Source: Bradyrhizobium jicamae (GTDB lineage: Bacteria > Pseudomonadota > Alphaproteobacteria > Rhizobiales > Xanthobacteraceae). From it: DNA of 64,000 bases. Of the stretch, positions 42,872-51,790 are shown piece by piece; position 1 is the first letter of the stretch; the number at the start of each line of letters is the position of its first letter. The stretch is taken from assembly GCF_018130695.1 (NCBI RefSeq), contig NZ_JAFCJX010000028.1:48658-112657 (forward strand), read 5' to 3'. A model generated the notes under the pieces. The model was not told the origin of the DNA. It did not search any database and was given only the letters and a program-made list of their open reading frames with translations. The translations under genes and the position numbers were made by a program.

Positions 42872-43246
42872 ATGAGCCCTTCCGGATCCTTGATCGCGAT
42901 CCTGCCGTGTAACGACCTTGATGCGTCGGAGCGGTTCTACAATCGACTGGGCTTCGCGCGCGCGGACAGCCAAAGGCCTGCTCCGGGAGAACCCGACGCC
43001 TATCGCATGCTGTCGAACGCGAACGGCGGATATCTGCATCTGACGGATGCGGTCGAGGGATGGCTGACACCGGGCAGGAACCCTTTCGGGCTTTATCTTT
43101 ACCTCGAGGATGTCGACGCTGCGGCGCGTGAATTTCAGCAATCACCCGAAGACAAGCCGTGGGGAATGTACGAATTTGCGATCTCTGATCCGGATCAAAC
43201 GTTGGTCCGTGTCGGATGGCCAACCCGCCTCCGCGCCGTAGGGTGA
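42872..43246 (+). CDS. VOC-superfamily (glyoxalase/bleomycin-resistance fold) protein
   Basis: 124 aa starting MSPSGSLIAILPCNDLDASE. The paired beta-alpha-beta-beta-beta units of the VOC fold are visible (RFYNRLGFARADSQRP; then PFGLYLYLEDVDAAAREF and PWGMYEFAISDPDQTLVRVG). The YEFAISDPD segment matches the metal-ligand Glu region. The activity cannot be told from sequence: antibiotic binding, glyoxalase or dioxygenase are all possible. Lies in the segment between the AcoR-like regulator and the aldehyde dehydrogenase. Confidence 0.85.
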   Translation: MSPSGSLIAILPCNDLDASERFYNRLGFARADSQRPAPGEPDAYRMLSNANGGYLHLTDAVEGWLTPGRNPFGLYLYLEDVDAAAREFQQSPEDKPWGMYEFAISDPDQTLVRVGWPTRLRAVG

Positions 43247-43281
43247 TCTTGCTCCCGCCTGCGAGCTAAAGGTAACAGCCG

Positions 43282-43674
43282 ATGAAATGTCTTCGGATAT
43301 ATGCGACCCCGGACGGTGAATCTCACTTTGATGAAGTGGAAATCCCCATGACGGCAAAGCTGACCGTCGCTCCTGGTGCCAAGCCGTTTCAGGTGTCCAA
43401 TCGTTATCTCGCGTCAAGCCTGGAGTTCACTCAAATCCCTGCCGGTATGCGGCAGGTTGGTTGGCATACCGTTCCGGCGCGGAATTTGTCTGTCAGACTG
43501 ACCGGGTCGGTCGAATACGAGACCAGCGACGGCGAGGTGCGGCACGTCTCTGCGGGCGAGTTCGTGCTGGTGGAGGACACGCACGGAAAGGGCCATCTGT
43601 CCCGTCACTCCCCAGACGAGCAAATCGTTCTTTGGATCAGGCTACCCGACGGCCTCGATTTGCCGCCCGCATAG
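43282..43674 (+). CDS. Cupin-domain protein
   Basis: 130 aa starting MKCLRIYATPDGESHFDEVE. The cupin barrel is recognisable by GWHTVPARNLSVRLTGSVEY (first motif) and GEFVLVEDTHGKGHLSRH (second motif with His ligands). Only some of the usual metal-binding His/Glu residues are evident. No substrate can be assigned. It starts 36 bp after the VOC gene, so the two may be co-transcribed. A dispersed repeat follows. Confidence 0.82.
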   Translation: MKCLRIYATPDGESHFDEVEIPMTAKLTVAPGAKPFQVSNRYLASSLEFTQIPAGMRQVGWHTVPARNLSVRLTGSVEYETSDGEVRHVSAGEFVLVEDTHGKGHLSRHSPDEQIVLWIRLPDGLDLPPA

Positions 43675-43691
43675 TCCGCAGGGAGCGCTAA

Positions 43692-43739
43692 AGCATGATC
43701 CGGAAAAGTGTGAAGCGGTTTTCCGAAAAGATCATGCTC
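43692..43739. repeat. Dispersed GAGCATGATC repeat, copy 4
   Basis: AGCATGATCCGGAAAAGTG then AAGCGGTTTTCCGAAAAG and ATCATGCTC, same orientation as copy 3. Lies 18 bp past the cupin stop. Confidence 0.85.
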
Positions 43740-43748
43740 AAACAAAGA

Positions 43749-43793
43749 GCTAAAGCGCGATGACGATTCAACCTAATCTCATCGCGCTTTAGC
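43749..43793. repeat. 45-bp inverted repeat adjoining copy 4
   Basis: GCTAAAGCGCGATGA and TCATCGCGCTTTAGC pair perfectly over 15 bp around CGATTCAACCTAATC. A single arm of the same repeat (AAAGCGCGATGAGGTTGAG) appears just after the aldehyde dehydrogenase gene at 47189. The remaining 270 bp up to 44067 hold no gene I recognise. Confidence 0.8.
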
Positions 43794-44067
43794 GTCCACG
43801 ACGCTGAAAATCTGCGGTGCGCATGCTTTGCTCCACTGTGTGAATTCATGACGCGATTGACCCGTTCCGGACATTGGCAGTGCATGCAACCGACGATTGA
43901 CAGCGATACGTCAGTAGGCCACATTCCTTCTGGGTAGATACGACCTGCCGCTTGCACCCTTTGAGGTACGGTGAACGTATCAGCAGCCTTCGCAACCCTT
44001 TGCCCGAACGACGGGTCAGCAACGCAAGCCCTGGCATTCCCGTAGCGTTCAAGCAAAGGATGACAAT

Positions 44068-44760
44068 ATGCGCGACTTTCGCGATGCCAAAGTCATGGCG
44101 CGCACGCTGCGCGCCGCCCTGGCCGCCAAGGGACTTAAGGTTACAATCAGTCAGAGCCTCGAACTGGTCGCTGAGATATTCGGCGTGACCGATTGGAATA
44201 CCCTCGCGGCCGCGATCCGCCGAGAGGAGCCTGCTTCCCACGAGAAAGCTTCTCAGAAGAGGGAGCCGGCCACCGAAGAAGTTCCAGCACTGGAGTTCGG
44301 TCAGTTCACCAAATTTTCCGCCGCACTCGAGCGAACACTGCATCGGGCACTTACCAATGCCCAGCAGCGAAAACACGAGTACGCGACGCTGGAGCATCTT
44401 GTACTTGCCTTGAGCGACGACGCGGACGCCTCGGAAGTGATGAAGGCTTGCGAAGTCGACATCGCCGCGCTGAAAGCGGATCTGGTCTATTATATCGACA
44501 ATGACCTGAAAAAACTGGCCACCGTGGATGGCCGTACCTGCCGGCCAACGGCTGGCTTCCAGCGCGTCGTGCAGCGCGCGGAGCACCATGCACAGAACCT
44601 GGGCCGCGCCATGACCGGCGGGGACCTCTTGAGCGCGATATTTTACGAGAAGGAGAGCCCTGCCGCGTGGCTTCTTGGAGAGCAGGGCATGTCTCACCAA
44701 GACGCGACAAACTTCATTCTCCACAGGATCAAGAAAGCAAGCGGAAGACCGGCAACTTAG
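44068..44760 (+). CDS. Clp N-terminal-domain protein with glyoxalase-related N-terminal module, no ATPase
   Basis: 230 aa with AAGGA about 8 nt upstream. Residues 1-50 (MRDFRDAKVMARTLRAALAA, then SLELVAEIFGVTDWNTLAAA) form a small helical module found in bacterial proteins labelled glyoxalase-superfamily. Residues about 85-220 are a Clp_N repeat domain as in ClpA (ALTNAQQRKHEYATLEHLVL, AGFQRVVQRAEHHAQNLGRA, LLSAIFYEKESPAAWLLGEQ). There is no Walker motif or ATPase ring domain, so it is a stand-alone Clp-N protein that might bind adaptors or substrates. Function unknown. Confidence 0.8.
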   Translation: MRDFRDAKVMARTLRAALAAKGLKVTISQSLELVAEIFGVTDWNTLAAAIRREEPASHEKASQKREPATEEVPALEFGQFTKFSAALERTLHRALTNAQQRKHEYATLEHLVLALSDDADASEVMKACEVDIAALKADLVYYIDNDLKKLATVDGRTCRPTAGFQRVVQRAEHHAQNLGRAMTGGDLLSAIFYEKESPAAWLLGEQGMSHQDATNFILHRIKKASGRPAT

Positions 44761-44876
44761 GTTGAAGGCTGGTACCGCCAAGCGCGGTAAACAACCGCGA
44801 AAGACAGGCCGACGTCGCTTTGACCCGTAGGCGACGTTACGACCACGTGGCATTTTGAAAGAGACGAAATCCTGCG

Positions 44877-45428
44877 GTGGAGAAAATCGTGGTGGAGCCG
44901 CTAGAGTTATTGACTGAGCGTTTGCGATTGCGAACGCCTCGCATTGAGGATGCCGACGCAATCGAATCGATCGTGGCGGACCCGCGTGTTGCTCTCACCA
45001 CAGCATCGATCCCACATCCTTATCCGGATGATGGAGCTAAAGGCTTCATCCTGCATGTCCAGAACGTGGCGAGCCGCGACAGACGTAATCTGGCTATAGT
45101 CCTCCGTGACCGAAACAAATTGATCGGAATGGTCGGATACCAGACCGAGGACCTGGAGGCGGAGTTGGCTTACATGGTGTCTCCAGTCCATTGGCGACGA
45201 GGATATGCAAGCGAAGCTTGCATGGCGATTATCGCTCACATCTTCAGCGCCACGGAGGCCAAGGCAGTCACTGCCCGGGCGATGACTGACAACAAGGCTT
45301 CAGAAACTGTGCTTCGTAAGGCGGGGTTGCGATGGCAGTCCGAATTGCCCGTAGAGCTTCCAGTACGCTCCGGTACTTTTCTAACTTCATTTTGGCGCCT
45401 CTCTCGTGAGGAGTTCCAAAGCCTGTGA
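44877..45428 (+). CDS. GNAT family N-acetyltransferase (RimJ/RimL type)
   Basis: 183 aa with a GTG start; GTGs a few codons later are alternatives. Acetyl-CoA fold: ERLRLRTPRIEDADAIESIV near the start, LIGMVGYQTEDLEAELAYMV, the pyrophosphate loop HWRRGYASEACMAII, and TDNKASETVLRKAGLRWQSE. This pattern (loss of fitness through N-alpha acetylation genes aside) fits Acetyltransf_3 enzymes acting on protein N-termini or small amines. Target unknown. GC is lower than in the housekeeping neighbours, suggesting recent acquisition. Confidence 0.9.
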   Translation: MEKIVVEPLELLTERLRLRTPRIEDADAIESIVADPRVALTTASIPHPYPDDGAKGFILHVQNVASRDRRNLAIVLRDRNKLIGMVGYQTEDLEAELAYMVSPVHWRRGYASEACMAIIAHIFSATEAKAVTARAMTDNKASETVLRKAGLRWQSELPVELPVRSGTFLTSFWRLSREEFQSL

Positions 45429-45671
45429 CGCATATCTCCGCGCATTCCGAGCGCATGAGGTTGCGGAAATCGTCTTCAGCGATTGAAATACCGACTCGTC
45501 CAAAAAGTATACCGGTTGTCCCGGCCAGGTGTCGCAGTTCTGCGACAGGTGGCCGTGACCATCGCCTGTCACCCCGCTGACATCTTTCATGCCCGCAGAC
45601 ATCTTCCCGCCATCGGCGCGGACATGACGTCGCGACGATGGGCAATCAGAATCCAACAGCGGGAGTGAATC

Positions 45672-47189
45672 ATGAACAAGCCGGAATTCCTCACGACCAC
45701 GACCAATCCCTTCAAGGAACGCTACGACAATTTCATCGGCGGCAAATGGGTGGCGCCGCGCGCCGGTCAGTATTTCGAGAATTCATCGCCGGTGACCGGC
45801 AAGGTGGTCTGCCAGATCGCGCGGTCGGATGCGCATGACATCGAAGCCGCGCTCGATGCAGCCCATGCCGCCAAGGACGCCTGGGGCCGCACCAGCGTCG
45901 TCGAGCGCGCACTGATCCTCAACCGCATCGCCGACCGCATGGAAGAGAATCTCGAGCGTCTTGCGATTGCCGAGACCTGGGACAATGGCAAGCCGATCCG
46001 CGAGACCCGCGCCGCCGACCTGCCGCTGGCGATCGACCATTTCCGCTATTTCGCGGGCGCCGTGCGCGGGCAGGAGGGCAGCCTCGCCGAGATCGACAAC
46101 GACACCGTGGCCTATCATTTCCATGAGCCGCTCGGCGTGGTCGGCCAGATCATTCCCTGGAACTTCCCGCTGCTGATGGCCTGCTGGAAGCTGGCGCCGG
46201 CACTGGCCGCGGGCAACTGCGTGGTGCTGAAGCCGGCCGAGCAGACCCCGGCCTCGATCATGGTGCTAATGGAGCTGATCGGCGATTTGCTGCCGGCGGG
46301 CGTCCTCAACATCGTCAACGGTTTTGGCCTCGAAGCCGGCAAGCCGCTGGCGTCGAGCCCGCGGATCGCAAAAATCGCCTTCACCGGCGAGACCTCGACC
46401 GGCCGGCTGATCATGCAATATGCCAGCCAGAACCTGATCCCGGTGACGCTCGAGCTCGGCGGCAAGTCGCCGAACATCTTCTTCAAGGACGTCGCGGCCG
46501 AGGACGACGACTTCCTCGACAAGGCGATCGAGGGCTTCGTCATGTTCGCGCTCAACCAGGGCGAGGTCTGCACCTGTCCGAGCCGGGCGCTGGTGCAGGA
46601 ATCGATCTATGACCGCTTCATGGAGAAGGCTCTGAAGCGCGTCGCCGCGATCACCCAGGGCGACCCGCGCAACGCCGCCACCATGATCGGTGCTCAAGCT
46701 TCCGGCGAGCAGCTGGAGAAGATCCTGTCCTATATCGACATCGGCAAGAAGGAGGGCGCGAAGGTGCTGGCTGGCGGTGCGCGCGCCGATCTCGGCGGCG
46801 ATCTCTCCGGCGGCTTCTATGTCCAGCCTACCGTGTTCCAGGGCAACAACAAGATGCGGATCTTCCAGGAGGAGATCTTTGGCCCCGTGGTCTCCGTCAC
46901 CACCTTCAAGACCGACGACGAGGCGCTCGCGATCGCCAATGACACGCTCTACGGCCTCGGCGCCGGCGTCTGGAGCCGCGACGCCAACCGCTGCTACCGG
47001 TTCGGCCGGGCGATCCAGGCCGGCCGCGTCTGGACCAACTGCTACCATGCCTATCCGGCGCATGCGGCGTTTGGCGGATACAAGCAGTCGGGTATCGGCC
47101 GCGAGACCCACAAGATGATGCTCGACCATTATCAGCAGACCAAGAATCTCCTGGTCAGCTACAGCCCGAAGAAGCTCGGCTTCTTCTAA
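45672..47189 (+). CDS. NAD-dependent aldehyde dehydrogenase (AldB/ExaC-like)
   Basis: 505 aa. Oxidises acetaldehyde or related aldehydes to acids. Motifs: PWNFPLLMACWKLAPALAAG (cofactor and substrate), LKPAEQTPAS, FTGETSTGRLIMQ, the catalytic Glu in LELGGKSPNIFF and the catalytic Cys in NQGEVCTCPSR. The sequence MNKPEFLTTTTNPFKERYDN and the C-terminal end are of the type found beside AcoR-like regulators. CGGGAG provides the ribosome site. The AcoR-like gene at 41745 is the probable regulator despite the 3-kb gap. Confidence 0.95.
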   Translation: MNKPEFLTTTTNPFKERYDNFIGGKWVAPRAGQYFENSSPVTGKVVCQIARSDAHDIEAALDAAHAAKDAWGRTSVVERALILNRIADRMEENLERLAIAETWDNGKPIRETRAADLPLAIDHFRYFAGAVRGQEGSLAEIDNDTVAYHFHEPLGVVGQIIPWNFPLLMACWKLAPALAAGNCVVLKPAEQTPASIMVLMELIGDLLPAGVLNIVNGFGLEAGKPLASSPRIAKIAFTGETSTGRLIMQYASQNLIPVTLELGGKSPNIFFKDVAAEDDDFLDKAIEGFVMFALNQGEVCTCPSRALVQESIYDRFMEKALKRVAAITQGDPRNAATMIGAQASGEQLEKILSYIDIGKKEGAKVLAGGARADLGGDLSGGFYVQPTVFQGNNKMRIFQEEIFGPVVSVTTFKTDDEALAIANDTLYGLGAGVWSRDANRCYRFGRAIQAGRVWTNCYHAYPAHAAFGGYKQSGIGRETHKMMLDHYQQTKNLLVSYSPKKLGFF

Positions 47190-47227
47190 AGCGCGATGAG
47201 GTTGAGTTGACGCCGCATCGGAAATCC

Positions 47228-47350
47228 ACCTCTCCCTTGGGAGAGGTCGGCGCGTAGCGCCGGGTGAGGGGTTACGGTCTCTCGTTGGAGCTGCGGCCCC
47301 TCACCCGATTTGCTGCGCAAATCGACCTCTCCCCGATGGGGAGAGGTGAA
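47228..47350. repeat. Complex CCTCTCCC...GGGAGAGG repeat
   Basis: About 120 bp: CACCTCTCCC...GGGAGAGGTC, then GCGTAGCGCCGGGTGAGGGG, then CCCCTCACCCGATTTGCTGC and GACCTCTCCCCGATGGGGAG with AGGTG. The halves are inverted around position about 47285. I recognise this as a widespread intergenic repeat of rhizobia and other proteobacteria. The rest of 47190-47606 is the pdh promoter region, with no gene seen. Confidence 0.8.
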
Positions 47351-47606
47351 CCGAGCCCGCGGTCAGATCGATTCAACCAATATTCATGATGCTTTAAAAT
47401 TAGCGGCGAGCAGACACTCACGACGGCGCGACGGTTCTCGTCGCGCCGTTTGCGCAATGAAATTCCGGAGAGGTGCATTTCAACGCAACATTTTGAATCG
47501 GGTTGCAGTGCGGCAAAGCATTATTCCGTGAAACGAACGCGATCCTTCCAAGGCGATTTGAGTTGGGTTAGAGAGGGCTCATCGACTTCTCTCATCCGGA
47601 ATTGCC

Positions 47607-48641
47607 ATGGCTGCTGCACCCAAGAAAAGCGTCGCGAAGGAAGCTGGACAGGACACTGCAAGTTCTTCGGCGGGTTCTCCTCCGGAATTCACGAAAGAGC
47701 AGGAACTCAAGGCGCTGCGCGAGATGCTGCTGATCCGGCGTTTCGAGGAAAAGGCCGGCCAGCTCTACGGCATGGGTGCGATCGGCGGCTTCTGCCATCT
47801 CTATATCGGCCAGGAAGCGGTCGTGGTCGGCATGCAGATGGCGCTGAAGCAGGGCGACCAGGTCATAACCGGGTACCGTGATCACGGCCACATGCTGGCC
47901 TGCGGCATGGAAGCCAACGGCGTGATGGCCGAGCTCACCGGACGCCGCGGCGGCTATTCCAAGGGCAAGGGCGGCTCCATGCACATGTTCAGCATGGAGA
48001 AGAATTTCTACGGCGGCCATGGCATCGTCGGCGCCCAGGTCTCGCTCGGCACCGGGCTTGCCTTCGCCAACCGCTATCGCGGCAATGATTTCGTCAGCGT
48101 GGCCTATTTCGGCGACGGCGCCGCTAACCAGGGCCAGGTCTACGAAAGCTTCAACATGGCGGAGCTGTGGAAGCTCCCGGTGATCTACGTCATCGAGAAC
48201 AACCGTTACGCCATGGGCACCTCGGTGTCGCGCGCCTCCGCCCAGCAGGATTTCTCCAAGCGCGGCGCCTCCTTCAACATTCCCGGCAAACAGGTCGACG
48301 GCATGGATGTCCGCGCCGTCAAGGCCGCCGCCGACGAGGCGGTGGCCTGGTGCCGCGCCGGCAAGGGCCCGTTCATCCTGGAGATGCAGACCTATCGCTA
48401 TCGCGGCCACTCGATGTCCGACCCGGCGAAGTATCGCACGCGCGAGGAGGTCGAGAAGGTGCGGCACGATCAGGACCCGATCGAGCAGGTGCGCAACCGC
48501 CTGCTGAAGGCCGGCGTCAGCGAGCAGGACCTCAAGGCTGTCGACGCCGAGGTGCGCGAGATCGTTAACGCGTCCGCCGATTTCGCCCAGCACGATCCGG
48601 AGCCCGATGTCTCGGAGCTCTACACCGACATCTACCGCTGA
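47607..48641 (+). CDS. pdhA: Pyruvate dehydrogenase E1 component, alpha subunit
   Basis: 344 aa. Decarboxylates pyruvate with thiamine diphosphate. The TPP motif GDGAANQGQVYESFNMAELW starts near residue 168, and FCHLYIGQEAVVVGMQMALK and YRYRGHSMSDPAKYRTREEV (phosphorylation-loop region) are clear. A Lys/Ala-rich N-terminal extension precedes the fold. First gene of pdhA-pdhB-DUF5076-pdhC-(membrane protein)-lpd. Confidence 0.98.
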   Translation: MAAAPKKSVAKEAGQDTASSSAGSPPEFTKEQELKALREMLLIRRFEEKAGQLYGMGAIGGFCHLYIGQEAVVVGMQMALKQGDQVITGYRDHGHMLACGMEANGVMAELTGRRGGYSKGKGGSMHMFSMEKNFYGGHGIVGAQVSLGTGLAFANRYRGNDFVSVAYFGDGAANQGQVYESFNMAELWKLPVIYVIENNRYAMGTSVSRASAQQDFSKRGASFNIPGKQVDGMDVRAVKAAADEAVAWCRAGKGPFILEMQTYRYRGHSMSDPAKYRTREEVEKVRHDQDPIEQVRNRLLKAGVSEQDLKAVDAEVREIVNASADFAQHDPEPDVSELYTDIYR

Positions 48642-48689
48642 TCCCATCCGCGCAGAAGAAACTCCAAAGACCGATATTCGGGAGCTGAT

Positions 48690-50078
48690 ATGCCCATTCA
48701 AGTGCTGATGCCTGCGCTGTCGCCCACCATGGAGAAGGGCAACCTCGCCAAGTGGCTGAAGAAAGAAGGCGAGACCATCAAGTCCGGCGACGTCATCGCC
48801 GAGATCGAGACCGACAAGGCGACCATGGAGGTCGAGGCGACCGATGAAGGCACGCTCGGCAAGATCCTGATTCCGGAAGGCACCGCCGACGTCGCGGTGA
48901 ACACGCCGATTGCGACCATTCTGTCGGATGGCGAAAGCGCCGCCGATCTCGCCAAGGCGCCGGCACCGGCCGCGCCGAAGCAGGAGGCTGCACCGGCCGC
49001 CGAAGCCAAGTCCGAAACCAAGGCGGAGGCACCCGCCGCCGCACCGGCAGCACCCGCTGCTGTCGCCGCGCCCGATCCGGAAATTCCCGCCGGCACCGAG
49101 ATGGTTACCCAGACCATCCGCGAAGCGCTGCGCGATGCGATGGCTGAAGAGATGCGCCGCGACGGCGATGTCTTCATCATGGGTGAGGAGGTCGCCGAAT
49201 ATCAGGGCGCCTACAAGATCACGCAGGGCCTGCTGCAGGAGTTCGGCGCGCGGCGGGTGATCGACACGCCGATCACCGAGCACGGCTTTGCCGGCGTCGG
49301 CGTCGGCGCTGCGATGACGGGCCTGAAACCGATCGTCGAGTTCATGACCTTCAACTTCGCCATGCAGGCGATCGACCAGATCATCAACTCCGCAGCCAAG
49401 ACGCTGTACATGTCCGGCGGCCAGATGGGCTGCTCGATCGTGTTCCGCGGACCCAACGGCGCCGCCGCACGCGTTGCCGCCCAGCACAGCCAGGACTATG
49501 CCGCGTGGTACTCGCAGATCCCGGGCCTCAAGGTGATCGCGCCGTATTCGGCGGCCGACTACAAGGGCCTGCTCAAGGCCGCGATCCGCGATCCCAACCC
49601 GGTGATCTTCCTCGAGAACGAAGTGCTCTACGGTCACAGCGGTGAGGTGCCGGTGGGCGATTTCGTCGTGCCGATCGGCAAGGCGCGGGTGGCGCGTTCT
49701 GGCAAGGACGTCACCATCGTCTCCTGGGCGATGGGCATGTCCTATGCGCTGAAGGCGGCCGATGAGCTCGCCAAGGAAGGCATCGAGGCCGAGGTCGTTG
49801 ATCTCCGCACCATCCGTCCGATGGACACCGAGACCATCATCGCGTCGGTCAAGAAGACCGGCCGTGCGGTGACGGTGGAGGAGGGCTGGCAGCAGAGCGG
49901 CGTCGGCGCCGAGGTTGCCGCCCGCATCATGGAGCACGCCTTCGACTATCTCGATGCGCCGGTCGCCCGCGTCTCCGGCAAGGACGTGCCGATGCCTTAC
50001 GCGGCCAATCTGGAAAAGCTCGCTCTGCCCTCCGTCGCCGAGGTGGTCGCGGCCGCCAAGGCCGTAGCCTATCGGTAG
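48690..50078 (+). CDS. pdhB: Pyruvate dehydrogenase E1 component, beta subunit, with N-terminal lipoyl domain
   Basis: 462 aa. Residues 1-78 are a complete lipoyl domain with the lipoylated Lys43 in ETDKATMEVEA, followed by an Ala/Pro/Lys linker (about 90-130) and the E1-beta fold from TQTIREALRDAMAEEMRRDG. A lipoyl domain on E1-beta is unusual outside alphaproteobacteria but established there. The lipoyl domain is nearly identical to that of pdhC downstream, indicating domain duplication. GGGAGCT precedes the ATG. Confidence 0.98.
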   Translation: MPIQVLMPALSPTMEKGNLAKWLKKEGETIKSGDVIAEIETDKATMEVEATDEGTLGKILIPEGTADVAVNTPIATILSDGESAADLAKAPAPAAPKQEAAPAAEAKSETKAEAPAAAPAAPAAVAAPDPEIPAGTEMVTQTIREALRDAMAEEMRRDGDVFIMGEEVAEYQGAYKITQGLLQEFGARRVIDTPITEHGFAGVGVGAAMTGLKPIVEFMTFNFAMQAIDQIINSAAKTLYMSGGQMGCSIVFRGPNGAAARVAAQHSQDYAAWYSQIPGLKVIAPYSAADYKGLLKAAIRDPNPVIFLENEVLYGHSGEVPVGDFVVPIGKARVARSGKDVTIVSWAMGMSYALKAADELAKEGIEAEVVDLRTIRPMDTETIIASVKKTGRAVTVEEGWQQSGVGAEVAARIMEHAFDYLDAPVARVSGKDVPMPYAANLEKLALPSVAEVVAAAKAVAYR

Positions 50079-50082
50079 CGCC

Positions 50083-50403
50083 ATGGCCGCTGGTCCCAAG
50101 GAAGGCCCCAAGGAACAGCCGCTGCCGCCTGATGTGATGGGACGCGACGACGCGGTGGAGGTGCTGCGCGCCTTCGTCGTCGACGGCGGCCTGTCGATCG
50201 CGTTCCAGCGGGCATTTGAAGAGCCCGACATGTGGGGGCTGCTGCTCGTCGACATCGCCCGCCACGCCGCGCGCGCCTATTCGCGCGAGAGTGAATTCAC
50301 CGAGGACGAGGCGCTGCAGCGCATCGTCGAGATGTTCGAAGCCGAAATCGCCCGGCCGACCGACATGGGCAAGACCATGCCGCGCTCGCAACAGGAACAC
50401 TGA
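50083..50403 (+). CDS. DUF5076 domain-containing protein
   Basis: 106-aa soluble acidic protein with VLRAFVVDGGLSIAFQRAFE and EEPDMWGLLLVDIARHAARA, the DUF5076 pattern. Start and stop lie 5 bp after pdhB and 3 bp before pdhC, so it is translated with the complex. Function unknown; its fixed place between pdhB and pdhC in relatives suggests a role in assembly or regulation of pyruvate dehydrogenase, which is inference. Confidence 0.85.
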   Translation: MAAGPKEGPKEQPLPPDVMGRDDAVEVLRAFVVDGGLSIAFQRAFEEPDMWGLLLVDIARHAARAYSRESEFTEDEALQRIVEMFEAEIARPTDMGKTMPRSQQEH

Positions 50404-50405
50404 CA

Positions 50406-51770
50406 ATGCCGATCAACATTCTCATGCCCGCGCTGTCGCCCACGATGGAGAAGGGCAATCTCGCCAAGTGGCTCAAGAAAGAGGGCGACAAGGTCAAGTC
50501 CGGCGATGTGATCGCCGAGATCGAGACCGACAAGGCCACGATGGAAGTCGAAGCCGTCGACGAAGGCACGATCGCGAAGATCCTGGTGCCCGAGGGCACG
50601 CAGGATGTCGCGGTCAACGACGTCATCGCGGTCATGGCCGGCGACGGCGAGGACGTGAAGGCGGCCGCGAGTGGTGGCGGTGGAGCTGCGCCCGCAGCGA
50701 AACCTGCCGAGGCACCGAAGCCTGCCGCGGCACCGGCAGCAGCTGCAGCGGCTCCCGCTGCGGCGCCTGCCGCAGCGCCGGCAGCCGCGCCCGCACCGGC
50801 GCCGCAGGCTGCGGCGGCACCTGCGAAGAGCAACGGCCACGCCCGCATCTTCTCGTCGCCGCTGGCACGTCGTCTCGCAAAGGATGCCGGCATCGATCTC
50901 GCCCGCATCACCGGCACCGGCCCGCATGGCCGCGTCGTCGCCCGCGACGTCGAGGGCGCAAAGTCCGGCAAGGGCCTGAAGGCGCCGGCGGCTGCGCCCG
51001 CAGCAGCAGGGCCGAGCATCGCGCCGTCGATGTCGGACAAGCAGATCCTCGCGCTGTTCCAGGAAGGCTCCTACGAGATCGTGCCGCATGACGGCATGCG
51101 CCGCACCATCGCGCAGCGCCTCACCGCGTCCGTGCAGACGGTGCCGCACTTCTATCTCACCATCGACTGCGACATCGGCAAGCTCCTGGTCGCGCGCGAG
51201 GAGATCAATGCGGCCGCGCCGAAGGACAAGGAGAAGAAGCCGCTCTACAAGATCTCGGTCAACGACTTCGTCATCAAGGCGATGGCGGTGGCGCTGCAGA
51301 AGATTCCGAACTGCAACGTCAGCTGGACCGAAGGCGGCATGGTCAAGCACAAGCATTCCGACGTCGGCGTGGCGGTTGCGATGCCCGGCGGCCTGATCAC
51401 TCCGATCATCCGCAAGGCCGAGACCAAGACGCTGTCGACGATCTCCAACGAGATGAAGGATTTTGCGACCCGCGCGCGGTCTCGCAAATTGAAGCCGGAA
51501 GAGTACCAGGGCGGCACCACCGCGGTGTCCAACCTCGGCATGTTCGGCATCAAGGATTTCACGGCGGTGATCAATCCGCCGCATGCGACGATCCTTGCAG
51601 TCGGTACCTCGGAGGAGCGCCCCGTCGTGCGCGCCGGCAAGATCGAGATCGCGCAGATCATGAGCGTGACGTTGTCCTGCGATCACCGTGCGATCGACGG
51701 CGCGCTCGGCGCCGAGCTGATCGGTGCCTTCAAGCAGCTGATCGAGAACCCCGTGATGATGATGGTCTGA
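50406..51770 (+). CDS. pdhC: Dihydrolipoamide acetyltransferase (E2 of pyruvate dehydrogenase)
   Basis: 454 aa. N-terminal lipoyl domain with Lys43 in ETDKATMEVEA, a long Ala/Pro linker (about 85-140), a peripheral-subunit-binding domain (RIFSSPLARRLAKDAGIDLA), and the acyltransferase core ending with the catalytic His in LSCDHRAIDGALGAELIGAF. Forms the core of the complex and transfers acetyl to CoA. Complete. Confidence 0.98.
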   Translation: MPINILMPALSPTMEKGNLAKWLKKEGDKVKSGDVIAEIETDKATMEVEAVDEGTIAKILVPEGTQDVAVNDVIAVMAGDGEDVKAAASGGGGAAPAAKPAEAPKPAAAPAAAAAAPAAAPAAAPAAAPAPAPQAAAAPAKSNGHARIFSSPLARRLAKDAGIDLARITGTGPHGRVVARDVEGAKSGKGLKAPAAAPAAAGPSIAPSMSDKQILALFQEGSYEIVPHDGMRRTIAQRLTASVQTVPHFYLTIDCDIGKLLVAREEINAAAPKDKEKKPLYKISVNDFVIKAMAVALQKIPNCNVSWTEGGMVKHKHSDVGVAVAMPGGLITPIIRKAETKTLSTISNEMKDFATRARSRKLKPEEYQGGTTAVSNLGMFGIKDFTAVINPPHATILAVGTSEERPVVRAGKIEIAQIMSVTLSCDHRAIDGALGAELIGAFKQLIENPVMMMV

Positions 51771-51790
51771 CGCGGGGAGGCGCGGGGTGA

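Noticed and set aside
47592..50255. Open frame of 887 codons on the minus strand opposite pdhA and pdhB
   Set aside because: It mirrors two certain genes in high-GC DNA, is rich in His, Asp, Gly and Leu, and matches no fold I know. It is an antisense shadow.
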